Shown here: positions 23,884 to 31,559 of the stretch, one piece after another
Numbering within the stretch: the first letter of the stretch is position 1
Layout of the letters: each line of letters begins with the position of its first letter
Made by a program: the position numbers and the translations under genes
Origin: Candidatus Thalassarchaeum betae
GTDB taxonomy: Archaea > Thermoplasmatota > Poseidoniia > Poseidoniales > Thalassarchaeaceae
NCBI GenBank assembly: GCA_022447095.1
Contig: JAKUUP010000010.1
Span: forward strand, 1 to 46,813
Direction: 5' to 3'
Length of the DNA: 46,813 nucleotides
The notes under the pieces: model-generated
Told to the model about the DNA's origin: nothing
The model's input: the letters and a program-made list of their open reading frames with translations, nothing else
The model's database searches: none

Positions 23884-24831
23884 TCATCGCACTGAGGACA
23901 CGTAGTAGTGCTCGCCGGAATTCACATCGATAATCTCTGAATGCACAGAAGCTCGGTCATCCTCAAGAATCTCAACTCCCTTGGTCCGTCCGGTGCACAC
24001 GCCTGAACCGATGAACATTGAATCATCCGAAGAGCAGAGTTCGTCGCGCGCCCATATTCTATCGATGTCTCCGTCGATCATTCGCTCGGCTCGCTCCCTG
24101 TGGCCCTCGTTCTTGAACACGAGTCTTCCCTCAAAGGGTGCGTCCAATCCCCTCAGTGCAGTAGCTGTGATGACTCCTTCTGGAGCGGCTCCGATTCCCA
24201 TCAGCATGTCAATGTCGGAGTTGGGATCGGCGGCGTTGAGGGCCGCAGCGATATCGCCATCGCCGATGAGCACGATGTCGACATCGTGCTGGTTCAAATC
24301 GCGGATCAGCTGCTCATGTCTCGGTCTTTCCATGACCACAACACGGAGCTGAGATGGGGGCTTGCCGAGGGCTGCGCAGGCGGCTTCGATGTTGTAGGAG
24401 ACGTCGGCCTCAAGGCTGACTTCGCCGGAGAGGGCAGCAGGTCCGGCAATCTTGTCCATGTAGCAGTCTGGGGCGTGCAGTAGACAGCCACGTGGGGCGG
24501 CTGCCAGCACGGCCATCGCGTTGGGCAGGCCGAGGGCGACGTGGTTGGTGCACTCGAGAGGATCCACTGCTATGTCGATCCTTGGTGCGCCGGCCACTCC
24601 TTGCATCGAGCCCAGAGGTTCGCCTATCCACAGCATGGGGGCATCGTCGCGCTCGCCCTCGCCAATGGCGACTCGTCCGTCGAAGGGAACGGTGTCGAAA
24701 ACGGCGCGCATGGCTTCGACTGCCGCGCCGTCAGCGGCCTTGCGTTCCCCTAGGCCTCTCCAGACAGAGGCAGCCACTGCGGCTGCCTCGGTAGCCTGCA
24801 GAAAGTGTTCAGCGAGGTCGATGGTCGCCAT
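23884..24831 (-). CDS. glpX: Fructose-1,6-bisphosphatase class II (GlpX)
   Basis: It removes the 1-phosphate of fructose 1,6-bisphosphate in gluconeogenesis, using divalent metal. GlpX motifs are in order: AAVEAMRAVFDTVPFDGRVAIGEGERDDAPML with metal ligands, RIDIAVDPLECTNHVALG, MDKIAGP, IVLIGDGDIAAAL, MGIGAAPEGVITATALRG and FIGSGVCTG. The length of about 315 residues fits. The ATG at 24831 (MATIDLAEHF) seems the better start; an ATG at 24855 abuts the moaC stop. It sits upstream of the aldolase on the same strand and downstream of moaC. Confidence 0.92.
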   Translation of the reverse strand: MATIDLAEHFLQATEAAAVAASVWRGLGERKAADGAAVEAMRAVFDTVPFDGRVAIGEGERDDAPMLWIGEPLGSMQGVAGAPRIDIAVDPLECTNHVALGLPNAMAVLAAAPRGCLLHAPDCYMDKIAGPAALSGEVSLEADVSYNIEAACAALGKPPSQLRVVVMERPRHEQLIRDLNQHDVDIVLIGDGDIAAALNAADPNSDIDMLMGIGAAPEGVITATALRGLDAPFEGRLVFKNEGHRERAERMIDGDIDRIWARDELCSSDDSMFIGSGVCTGRTKGVEILEDDRASVHSEIIDVNSGEHYYVSSVR

Positions 24832-24855
24832 GGTGTGCCGAGCGAGCCTCAGCAT

Positions 24856-25314
24856 TCAATGATGCGGGTCGGCCTTGCTCTTGCGCACGACCCGCACGTC
24901 CTCGATCCTCGAGGTCGGATACTGTCCTTCGATATCCTTCTCGATTGACTTGAGCATGTCCCACGCACACAGCAGACCTGCACTGACGCCACACAGTGCC
25001 TCCATCTCGACACCGGTGGTCCAATGGGTTCGCACCGAAACGGTGCAGCGCAGTCCATTCTCCTCGGCCTTCCAATCCACCGTGCAGCCCTCAATTGGTA
25101 TTGGGTGGCAGTGAGGCAGAGTGCGCGGAGTCTCCTTGACTGCTTGAATGGCTGCTACTGTCGAAGCCTCGCGGACATCTCCCTTGAGCGAGCGACCATT
25201 GACAGCTACATCGATACTCTCGTCGGAAAGCATCAGGAGTCCGGTGGCCACAGCCTCACGCGCGACGATTGGTTTCGAGCCGACGTCAACGATTCCGGTC
25301 CACGACTCCTCCAT
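24856..25314 (-). CDS. moaC: Cyclic pyranopterin monophosphate synthase MoaC
   Basis: MoaC, with MoaA, makes cyclic pyranopterin monophosphate, the first intermediate of molybdenum cofactor synthesis. Signature blocks are VDVGSKPIVAREAVA, AVKETPRTLPHCHPIPI, TGVEMEALCGVSAGLLCAWDM, LKSIEKD and the terminal VRVVRKS. The length of 152 residues is normal. moaE lies 2 kb away, which supports the assignment. The gene abuts glpX. The other moa and moe genes are not in the window. Confidence 0.94.
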   Translation of the reverse strand: MEESWTGIVDVGSKPIVAREAVATGLLMLSDESIDVAVNGRSLKGDVREASTVAAIQAVKETPRTLPHCHPIPIEGCTVDWKAEENGLRCTVSVRTHWTTGVEMEALCGVSAGLLCAWDMLKSIEKDIEGQYPTSRIEDVRVVRKSKADPHH

Positions 25315-25421
25315 ACCAGCACCTCACCCTCGTTGGGAGTATTACTCCGAGGGCATCATCCCTATTCAGACCGGCGGCCAGTCTGCATCTAACTGAAATA
25401 CAGAGGGCAGGATGGGATGGC

Positions 25422-25682
25422 ATGGCCGAGGCTTTCCGAAAGAAGGCGACTCCGGGCAAGGTGCCTGAACTTGTATCGGGCTTGGCACACGACAGGCCTA
25501 TCACAGATGGGGTCAAACTGCAGGTCATCGACGAGCTCTGCGTCGGCTGCTCTTACTGCCTGATGGCTTGCAAGGACGATGCACTGATCGTCGAGGGACT
25601 GTGCGAGGTCATCGATGAGAACTGCACAGACTGCCTGAGGTGTCTGCTCTGGTGCCCTACCGGGGCTCTCGTCTACTCCTGA
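25422..25682 (+). CDS. Two-[4Fe-4S] ferredoxin
   Basis: The 86-residue protein carries two CxxCxxCxxxC clusters: CVGCSYCLMACKDDAL and CTDCLRCLLWCPTGAL, so it should bind two [4Fe-4S] clusters like bacterial-type ferredoxins. The cluster domain spans residues 40-86; the N-terminal 38 residues are not part of it. The ATG at 25422 (MAEAFRKKA) is chosen because the longer frame reads through unrelated sequence. It stops 9 nt before the flavoprotein at 25692, so it is very likely its electron donor. Ferredoxin reduction of isoprenoid chains by flavoproteins is known in archaea. Confidence 0.88.
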   Translation: MAEAFRKKATPGKVPELVSGLAHDRPITDGVKLQVIDELCVGCSYCLMACKDDALIVEGLCEVIDENCTDCLRCLLWCPTGALVYS

Positions 25683-25691
25683 GGTGCCCCG

Positions 25692-27038
25692 ATGAGCGAG
25701 AAGCCCAAGGCGGTGGTCATCGGCGCTGGGGTCGGTGGGCTGGCTTCCGCAGCGAGCCTCGCGCAGACCCAGAAGTACGACGTTACGGTGTACGAGAGGA
25801 TGTCCTTCGCCGGAGGCCGGTTCACCCAGCATGACCACGACGGTTTCCAGATTCCCACCGGTGCGGTGCACATGATACCGCATGGTCGCAAGGGCCCATT
25901 CGCCAAACTGATACTGGGCAAACGCAGCAATGGTGGACTCGGACTGAGGCGTCATGGGGTGGAGTTCCTGCCGACAACGAGGTTTGCTTGTCAGATGAAG
26001 GACGGCGAATTGAGGCGGGCCAACTCGGTATATGGGGTCCTTCCGTGGTTCTCCGCCAAAGATACCCTGAATCTCCCCCGACTCCTGCTAAAGCGCGCAA
26101 ATCAACCTTGGGGAGATGAAACTGAGGATGGCAGAACATGGATGTCAAAGAGGTTCTCCGATGAATTCGTAGACTTTTGTGATGCCTTCGCAAACTTCGC
26201 TATCAGTCTGAGATTCGACCAGATGCCGGCCTCGACGGTCGTAAAGATGCTACAGAACTCATTCTGGAGCGACCGTCCACACGTCCCGAAGGGAGGATGC
26301 AAGGGAGTGATAGATGGTTTGCGAGCTGACTTGAAAGAGAACGGCGCTCGGCTGAAGTTATCCAATGAGATTACCGAGATTCTGCCCGGTGAGGCCGAAG
26401 AATCGACCAAGGGAAACCGCTTCTGTATCGGCGTGAGGCGCCGTGGTCGGGAGGAGGGGGTCTGGGTAGGTGCCGATTCGATCATCCACAATGGCGGTCA
26501 CCCGAATCTTCTCAAAGCGCTCTCGGACGACTTCGAGGTCGCCACCGGAATCAGGGAACAGGTTCGCGACACACAAGCAGTTGGTGGCATAGGATTCGTG
26601 TTCGCCCTCGACGACGACATACCTCACAGAGGCAGCGGTGTGACCATGCTGCCAAATCTCAACAGGGTCGGAGGTTATGTGATCCCGACCTTTTCAGAGC
26701 CAAGTCTGGCCCCTGAGGGCAAGCACATGATGATCACGCACCAGTACGTCCCTGATCCCAGTGTCAAATCCGAGATTGACAAGGGTCGCGAGGACCTCTA
26801 CGAGTCCGTCCCCTGGCTGGCTGACCACGGCGAGGAGTTGTGCGTGCACACCTATCACCGAAACTGGCCTTGCAACCGTGCCCCACAGGGCGCTGAACTG
26901 CCTTCAGATATCGGCTTGGAGGGTGTTCGTCTGGTCGGCGATGGCATCAAGGGTCACGGCTGGATGATGGTCGAGGGCATCGCTTCGAACGTGCCTGAGG
27001 CCGTGTCCAGTGTCAGCAATTCCATGGACACAGGATAA
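25692..27038 (+). CDS. FAD-dependent phytoene desaturase-like oxidoreductase
   Basis: The N-terminal dinucleotide motif KAVVIGAGVGGLASAASLAQ is followed by VTVYERMSFAGGRF and a C-terminal LVGDGIKGHGWMMVEGIASNV. This is the CrtI/amine-oxidase-like pattern, which covers carotenoid desaturases, saturases and related isoprenoid oxidoreductases. At 448 residues it is somewhat shorter than typical phytoene desaturase. It immediately follows a ferredoxin gene, so it may be a reductase working on isoprenoid lipid rather than a desaturase. Its stop abuts moaE, with no gap. The substrate is inference only. Confidence 0.8.
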   Translation: MSEKPKAVVIGAGVGGLASAASLAQTQKYDVTVYERMSFAGGRFTQHDHDGFQIPTGAVHMIPHGRKGPFAKLILGKRSNGGLGLRRHGVEFLPTTRFACQMKDGELRRANSVYGVLPWFSAKDTLNLPRLLLKRANQPWGDETEDGRTWMSKRFSDEFVDFCDAFANFAISLRFDQMPASTVVKMLQNSFWSDRPHVPKGGCKGVIDGLRADLKENGARLKLSNEITEILPGEAEESTKGNRFCIGVRRRGREEGVWVGADSIIHNGGHPNLLKALSDDFEVATGIREQVRDTQAVGGIGFVFALDDDIPHRGSGVTMLPNLNRVGGYVIPTFSEPSLAPEGKHMMITHQYVPDPSVKSEIDKGREDLYESVPWLADHGEELCVHTYHRNWPCNRAPQGAELPSDIGLEGVRLVGDGIKGHGWMMVEGIASNVPEAVSSVSNSMDTG

Positions 27039-27461
27039 TCAGCCGAGTCCAGTCTTCCAAACTTCGCCGTCGGCTCGGACTTCCTTCTTCCAAAGCGGTG
27101 CTTGGCGCTTCAGTTCGTCAATGAGCCAGCTGCAGGCCTCGAAACCTTCGGCCCGGTGGGCTGATCCAATATGGATGCACACGATTGGCTCACCCGGCCC
27201 TACCGAACCGGTGCGGTGGGCCAGCACCACAGAGACTACGTCGAACTGGCCGACGGTTTGCTCGGCGAGCTCGGCGAGGACTGTGGGCAGGCGTTCCTCC
27301 CAAGCATCGAACTCGAGTCTCTCAACAGCCACTCCGTCGTCCTGCCCTCGAGTCAGCCCGACGAAGGAGACCACGCTGCCGCAGCCATCCGAGTCGAGCA
27401 TATCTCGCAGCCCTTCAGGGTCAAGTCGCTCTGGCTCGATGAGCACGTGTATGCGGTGCAT
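27039..27461 (-). CDS. moaE: Molybdopterin synthase catalytic subunit MoaE
   Basis: MoaE, with MoaD, converts cyclic pyranopterin monophosphate to molybdopterin. Diagnostic blocks are GSVVSFVGLTRGQDDGVAVERLEFDAW, VVSVVLAHRTGSVGPGEPIVCIHIGSAHRAEGFEA and the catalytic lysine region KRQAPLWKKEV. The ATG at 27461 gives MHRIHVLIEPERLD as in the family; 14 extra codons in the longer frame are not conserved. The length of 140 residues fits. It lies convergent with the CrtI-like gene and 2 kb from moaC. Confidence 0.93.
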   Translation of the reverse strand: MHRIHVLIEPERLDPEGLRDMLDSDGCGSVVSFVGLTRGQDDGVAVERLEFDAWEERLPTVLAELAEQTVGQFDVVSVVLAHRTGSVGPGEPIVCIHIGSAHRAEGFEACSWLIDELKRQAPLWKKEVRADGEVWKTGLG

Positions 27462-27557
27462 AACGAGCCATCGGGGTCCTGCGCTTGAACGCGACGGGCG
27501 CAACCCAACCGTTCAAGCGGGAGTCTGAGGTCGCTGGAACCGGAGTGAGGACTGGAC

Positions 27558-28850
27558 ATGCCCCCCTTCGACCCACCCGACAAAGACGTTCAGGCAGCAA
27601 GGCAGGCCAAAGCGGAAGCAGCGGAATTAGCGAAGCCGATTCACATCTTGGGCGCTGGCCTTTCGGGCCTCGCCGCTGCCACCTATCTGGCCAACGCCGG
27701 CCGCGAGGTTCACGTGCACGAGATTCGCGGTGACAGTGGTGCTCGTTTCGATGGCGATTTCCAGGGAATCGAAAATTGGACCAGTGGTAGTGACTTCTTC
27801 AATGAGATGTGCCAGTGGGGCTTCGACCCGCAGCAGTTCAAGTCCGACCCGTTCGATGTCATCGACCTAGCCCACCCTGACGATGAAATCACCCAACCAC
27901 GGACCTCGGACGTGGCCTTCCGCATCGTCGAGCGTGGCACTGCTGAGCACTGCATAGATCAGGGATTCAAGCGGATGGCAATGGAGGCTGGTGCCCATAT
28001 CCACTACAATGTCCGCAAGGAACCCAAGGAATGTCACATCATCGCTGCGGGACCCAAGGACTCGAGCGCGGTGGCGTTCGGCGAGATTTTTCACACCGAT
28101 CACCCCAACCACGTCACTTTCCAACTCAACGACAAACTCGCTCCCGGGGCCTATTCCTACCTCATCATCATCGATGGAGTGGGGCTGATCTGCACCTGCC
28201 TGTGGCGCCAGCAGAAGAATAGTTCGCGCTACCTCAACGAGACTATTGCTTGGTACGAGCAGCACTACGATCTCAACCGCAGGCCGATCAAGAGAGTTGG
28301 CGGCAAGGGTGACTTCTCTCTGCCTACCAAGTACGTCCACGAAGGACGCTACTACGTCGGCGAAGCCGGTGGTCTGCAGGACTTCATGTGGGGGTTCGGC
28401 ATGCGATACGCGGTAACCAGCGGGGTACTCGCGGCCAAGGCTGTTCTCGGTGATTGCGACTACGAAAACGAGGTGCGCGAGCGCCTCGTTCCACTAGTCA
28501 GAGCGAGTGCAATCAACCGCTTCCTGATGAACAGAGTCGGTAACAGAGGATTCAAGATGGTGGCGAACCACTGGATGCGCGACCAGAAGAAGAAGGGAGA
28601 TGGGTTGGCATTCATGCGATGGATGTACAAGCCAGGACTTGGGAGGAGAATGCTGTGGCCGGTCGTCAGGCTCGGAATGCTGCGTCGTAAGCAACTCAAG
28701 GATGGAAGGACGGTGCACCGTCTTCCGTTCAGGAAATCTCTCGGTCGCGATGTCTGGGAGCCGAGTCCCAGGGGTAATGAAATCGGTGCCCAGTGGGATG
28801 CCATCCGCAGAAGCGGGGGCAATACCTCATTCAGTGAAAGTGACGCCTGA
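27558..28850 (+). CDS. Geranylgeranyl reductase-like FAD oxidoreductase
   Basis: This flavoprotein has the GGR-superfamily pattern: IHILGAGLSGLAAATYLANAG for FAD, VHVHEIRG, a mid-domain LAPGAYSYLIIIDGVGLICTCLWRQQ and YYVGEAGGLQDFMWGFGMRYAVTSGVLAA, the C-terminal FAD motif. GGRs saturate isoprenoid double bonds in archaeal lipids. The tail from about residue 300 is basic and longer than usual (430 residues total). The start ATG at 27558 has GGAGTGAGG upstream. A hairpin spans its stop. It is a second candidate isoprenoid oxidoreductase within 3 kb of the CrtI-like gene. Confidence 0.8.
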   Translation: MPPFDPPDKDVQAARQAKAEAAELAKPIHILGAGLSGLAAATYLANAGREVHVHEIRGDSGARFDGDFQGIENWTSGSDFFNEMCQWGFDPQQFKSDPFDVIDLAHPDDEITQPRTSDVAFRIVERGTAEHCIDQGFKRMAMEAGAHIHYNVRKEPKECHIIAAGPKDSSAVAFGEIFHTDHPNHVTFQLNDKLAPGAYSYLIIIDGVGLICTCLWRQQKNSSRYLNETIAWYEQHYDLNRRPIKRVGGKGDFSLPTKYVHEGRYYVGEAGGLQDFMWGFGMRYAVTSGVLAAKAVLGDCDYENEVRERLVPLVRASAINRFLMNRVGNRGFKMVANHWMRDQKKKGDGLAFMRWMYKPGLGRRMLWPVVRLGMLRRKQLKDGRTVHRLPFRKSLGRDVWEPSPRGNEIGAQWDAIRRSGGNTSFSESDA

Positions 28851-28858
28851 AAGGCGTC
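28842..28858. terminator. Hairpin across the stop codon of the GGR-like gene
   Basis: GACGCC-TGAAA-GGCGTC forms a perfect 6-bp stem around the TGA stop. No T-run follows, so it is either a weak termination aid or an mRNA-stabilising stem. Confidence 0.35.
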
Positions 28859-28879
28859 CGGCGGCTCCGTTTGGTTGAT

Positions 28880-29761
28880 ATGGCGTCCCTGAGTGGCCAA
28901 AGCATGACCACTTGGCCGGAAATGGAACCGATGCCGAACAACCTGGTGAACTACGGAGTCACAGACAACGGAATAGCCATCATAGAGTTGTGCTCCGATT
29001 CAGCTGGCGAGCCTCTGACCGAAGGCAAGACCCCTGTCAACACCTACACTCATGCCATGATGCGCGACATCGATGAGGCGGTACTCAAGGCTCGCTTCGA
29101 CGATGATGTGACTGTAATCATGATGACTGGTCATGGCGAGAAGTTCTTCTCAGCAGGTGCCAGCATCAGCATGCTTGACTCGGTCACTCCCGGCTTCAAG
29201 TACTTCTTCTGCCTGCATGCCAACGAAACTCTCAGCAGGCTGGAGCAGACTCCCAAACTCGTCATCGCAGCGCTCAACGGTCACGCGGTCGGCGGCGGTC
29301 TGGAAATCGCTATGGCTGCCGACATCCGAATCGGCCGCAAGGACTCAGGTCAGGTCGGTCTGCCGGAAGTCTCCCTCGGTGTACTCGCCGGAACTGGCGG
29401 CACCGCACGCCTGTCTCGACTGGTCGGTAAGGCGAAGGCGATGGAGATTATGGTAACCGGTCGCAAGTTCTCGTACGAGGAGGCCAAGGAGATGTCTCTC
29501 GTCCACGATGTCTGGGCCGGCAGTCTCGATGAGTTCCGTCAGGACATCATGGACTACGCCGGGCAGTTCACCCTGCCATACGCCGCCAGCAAGGCGATTG
29601 GGAATATCAAGCGAAGCGTCCAGAGCGGCATGGAGATCCCGCTCGAATATCATCTGGCCCTCGAGAGAGAGTTGCAGTCGGACCTGTTCCAGAGCGGCGA
29701 TGCGAAGAAGGGGATTGCGGCCTACGTCAACAGGGAAGTTCCCGAATTCGAAGGAAACTGA
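28880..29761 (+). CDS. Enoyl-CoA hydratase/isomerase family protein
   Basis: This crotonase-fold enzyme would hydrate or isomerise an enoyl-CoA or hydrolyse a ring-opening intermediate. Oxyanion-hole and active-site regions are VIMMTGHGEKFFSAGASISM, VIAALNGHAVGGGLEIAMAAD and LPEVSLGVLAGTGGTARLSRLVG, the last containing the catalytic glutamate. The product is about 293 residues. The frame is open to a TTG at 28871; ATGs at 28880 and 28904 are alternatives, and no strong SD discriminates. It precedes the diiron oxygenase, separated by a hairpin and a TATA box. Confidence 0.9.
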   Translation: MASLSGQSMTTWPEMEPMPNNLVNYGVTDNGIAIIELCSDSAGEPLTEGKTPVNTYTHAMMRDIDEAVLKARFDDDVTVIMMTGHGEKFFSAGASISMLDSVTPGFKYFFCLHANETLSRLEQTPKLVIAALNGHAVGGGLEIAMAADIRIGRKDSGQVGLPEVSLGVLAGTGGTARLSRLVGKAKAMEIMVTGRKFSYEEAKEMSLVHDVWAGSLDEFRQDIMDYAGQFTLPYAASKAIGNIKRSVQSGMEIPLEYHLALERELQSDLFQSGDAKKGIAAYVNREVPEFEGN

Positions 29762-29765
29762 TTGA

Positions 29766-29785
29766 TCGCACTCTTTAGAGTGCGA
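29766..29785. terminator. Perfect hairpin between hydratase and oxygenase genes
   Basis: TCGCACTC-TTTA-GAGTGCGA is a perfect 8-bp stem with a 4-nt loop, 4 nt after the hydratase stop. It could be a terminator or processing site isolating the oxygenase transcript, which has its own TATA box downstream. Confidence 0.45.
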
Positions 29786-29800
29786 ATCACTGATACAGCG

Positions 29801-29810
29801 TTTGATATAC
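29801..29810 (+). promoter_or_regulatory. TATA-like promoter of the oxygenase gene
   Basis: TTTGATATAC is centred about 27 nt upstream of the ATG at 29833, which fits an archaeal promoter giving a leaderless mRNA. Confidence 0.45.
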
Positions 29811-29832
29811 CTGTTCTCACTGCCGTGACTGC

Positions 29833-30975
29833 ATGGCAGACGCAGAGATTGTAGAGGATTACACTCAGAACTTCGAGGCGTGGATTCAGGATTTCAGCGA
29901 GTGGCAGACTAGAATCGGCTTCGACCCCTCATGGCTGGGCGACTACCGCTTCGATATCAAATTCGATTGGGACACCGCAGGAAGCCAAATCGAGTTCGGA
30001 GACTTCGAAGGCAAGCCCAAGTGGGAGCGGAGGATGCAGATCCCTCAGCAGACGATTCGTGATGCGATCGTCAACATGGTCAGCGTCCAGGGCGATACCG
30101 AGTTCGCCTCAGTCGAACAGCAGAATCACCTGCTCGGTTCCGCCCCCACCGAGTACGATCGCAAGTCGGCGCTGCGAATCATGTGCGAGGAGCAGCGCCA
30201 CGGCTGGCAGATGGCCTATCTGCTGTGTACCTTCTTCGGTGAGCAGGGCGTTCGCGAGGCTGCCAAACTGCTTGAGCGAAACGCACAGGACGGAACTAGG
30301 ATTCTTGGCTCCTTCAACGAGCCAATCGACCATTGGCTGGACTTCTTCATGTTCACCCACTTCATCGACCGCGACGGCAAGTACCAGCTCAAGATGCTCA
30401 GTACATCCTCGTTCAAACCGCTGGCAGCGAGCATGGGCCCGATGCTCAAGGAGGAGTCGTTCCACTTAGGAACAGGAGCCAACGGCCTGCGCCGGATCGT
30501 AAAGCAGGGGGTGATACCTTGCGCCCTAATCCAGAAGTACGTCAACAAGTGGGTCAGTACGGGACTCGACCTGTTCGGTACCGATGATTCGGCAAGCGCC
30601 CAATGGGCCTACGTCTACGGGGTCAAGGGTCGCTACGACGAGCGTGAGGCTCAGGAGGCTGCTGAAAGGGAGCATCTGAACGAGGCCAGCCGGGAGTTGT
30701 ACTTCCAGGAACTCCGCGACGAGATGCGCCGAATCAGCAGGGTGCGCAAAGAGGGGGAGCCCGCGCTCTACATCCCGTCGGACAAATTCAAGCGTGGAAT
30801 CGGCAAGTACGCCGGACAGAGGTACACCGTGCACGGCGAGCCGTTCGATGGGGATGATGCCGCTTGGGACGAGTATCTCGATGAAGTCACGCCGTCGGAT
30901 GAAGAAGAGGCCCGCCTAGTGAACGAGTACATGCAACAGGAATGGATCCAGTACCGAGAGTGGAAGGGAGAATGA
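29833..30975 (+). CDS. Diiron acyl-CoA oxygenase, PaaA/BoxB-like
   Basis: This ferritin-like diiron protein resembles the catalytic subunits of phenylacetyl-CoA (PaaA) and benzoyl-CoA (BoxB) epoxidases, which epoxidise the aromatic ring of a CoA thioester. The two ExxH motifs are E120-Q-R-H123 in CEEQRHGWQMAYLL and E208-S-F-H211 in MLKEESFHLGTG. First-helix carboxylate is in DTEFASVEQQNH (E90 or E95) and third-helix carboxylate in EPIDHWLDFFMF. The length of 380 residues lies between PaaA (about 310) and BoxB (about 470). It precedes an unknown helical protein and an acyl-CoA dehydrogenase. The substrate is unproven. Confidence 0.82.
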   Translation: MADAEIVEDYTQNFEAWIQDFSEWQTRIGFDPSWLGDYRFDIKFDWDTAGSQIEFGDFEGKPKWERRMQIPQQTIRDAIVNMVSVQGDTEFASVEQQNHLLGSAPTEYDRKSALRIMCEEQRHGWQMAYLLCTFFGEQGVREAAKLLERNAQDGTRILGSFNEPIDHWLDFFMFTHFIDRDGKYQLKMLSTSSFKPLAASMGPMLKEESFHLGTGANGLRRIVKQGVIPCALIQKYVNKWVSTGLDLFGTDDSASAQWAYVYGVKGRYDEREAQEAAEREHLNEASRELYFQELRDEMRRISRVRKEGEPALYIPSDKFKRGIGKYAGQRYTVHGEPFDGDDAAWDEYLDEVTPSDEEEARLVNEYMQQEWIQYREWKGE

Positions 30976-30994
30976 ACCGCTCGGGGGCCTCGCT

Positions 30995-31555
30995 ATGCAG
31001 CACATAGCCCTCACCTCGTTCGACAAGGAGCGCTGCAGGCCGTTCTTCGACCGGCTGACCGAGTACTTCCAAGAACATCACCATTCCGAGCAACAGGATG
31101 CCGAGGCATACGAGGAGCTGCTCTACCGTATCCGCAGACCCTATACACCTCAAATGCTCGACATGATTGACGATTGGATGGGGCTCGAGAGGCGCGACTG
31201 GCGCGAGGAGACACAGAGAGAAGTCATGCTGTCTCTATATGCGATTCGCTACCCAGACACCCTGCTCATCGAGAGCCTGACCGACAAGGCCCGCTCGGAC
31301 ATCCGCAGACTGTCCGCCTACCTGCACTTCACCCACCACACCTACGCCATATGGGACGAGGATTCACGCAGAGGACTGGTAAAACTCGGCATCGACATAC
31401 CCCCTACCGAGGTCGCAGAGCCCTTCGTCTACGGTGCCTACGTCGCGGCAATCGAGTTGTTGAAGGACGTCGCCCCTTTCACCTGCTTCCTAGAGCATGA
31501 TGTACCACGCCAGCGACTGTTCCAAGCGGCTCTAGCGGCCTACGGCCGGGAGTGA
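30995..31555 (+). CDS. Unknown helical protein between oxygenase and HBD
   Basis: I do not recognise the 186-residue product. It is alpha-helical and rich in aromatic and charged residues, with a histidine run EYFQEHHHSEQQDAEAY (residues 23-39) followed by YEELLYRIRRPYTPQML and a later AYLHFTHHTYAIWDED. Several E/H pairs could bind metal, but no known motif is clear. The gene starts 19 nt after the oxygenase stop and ends 4 nt before the dehydrogenase, so it is in the same operon. In Paa and Box systems a small partner or a reductase occupies such positions, but this is not homologous by eye. Confidence 0.7.
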   Translation: MQHIALTSFDKERCRPFFDRLTEYFQEHHHSEQQDAEAYEELLYRIRRPYTPQMLDMIDDWMGLERRDWREETQREVMLSLYAIRYPDTLLIESLTDKARSDIRRLSAYLHFTHHTYAIWDEDSRRGLVKLGIDIPPTEVAEPFVYGAYVAAIELLKDVAPFTCFLEHDVPRQRLFQAALAAYGRE

Positions 31556-31559
31556 TTGG

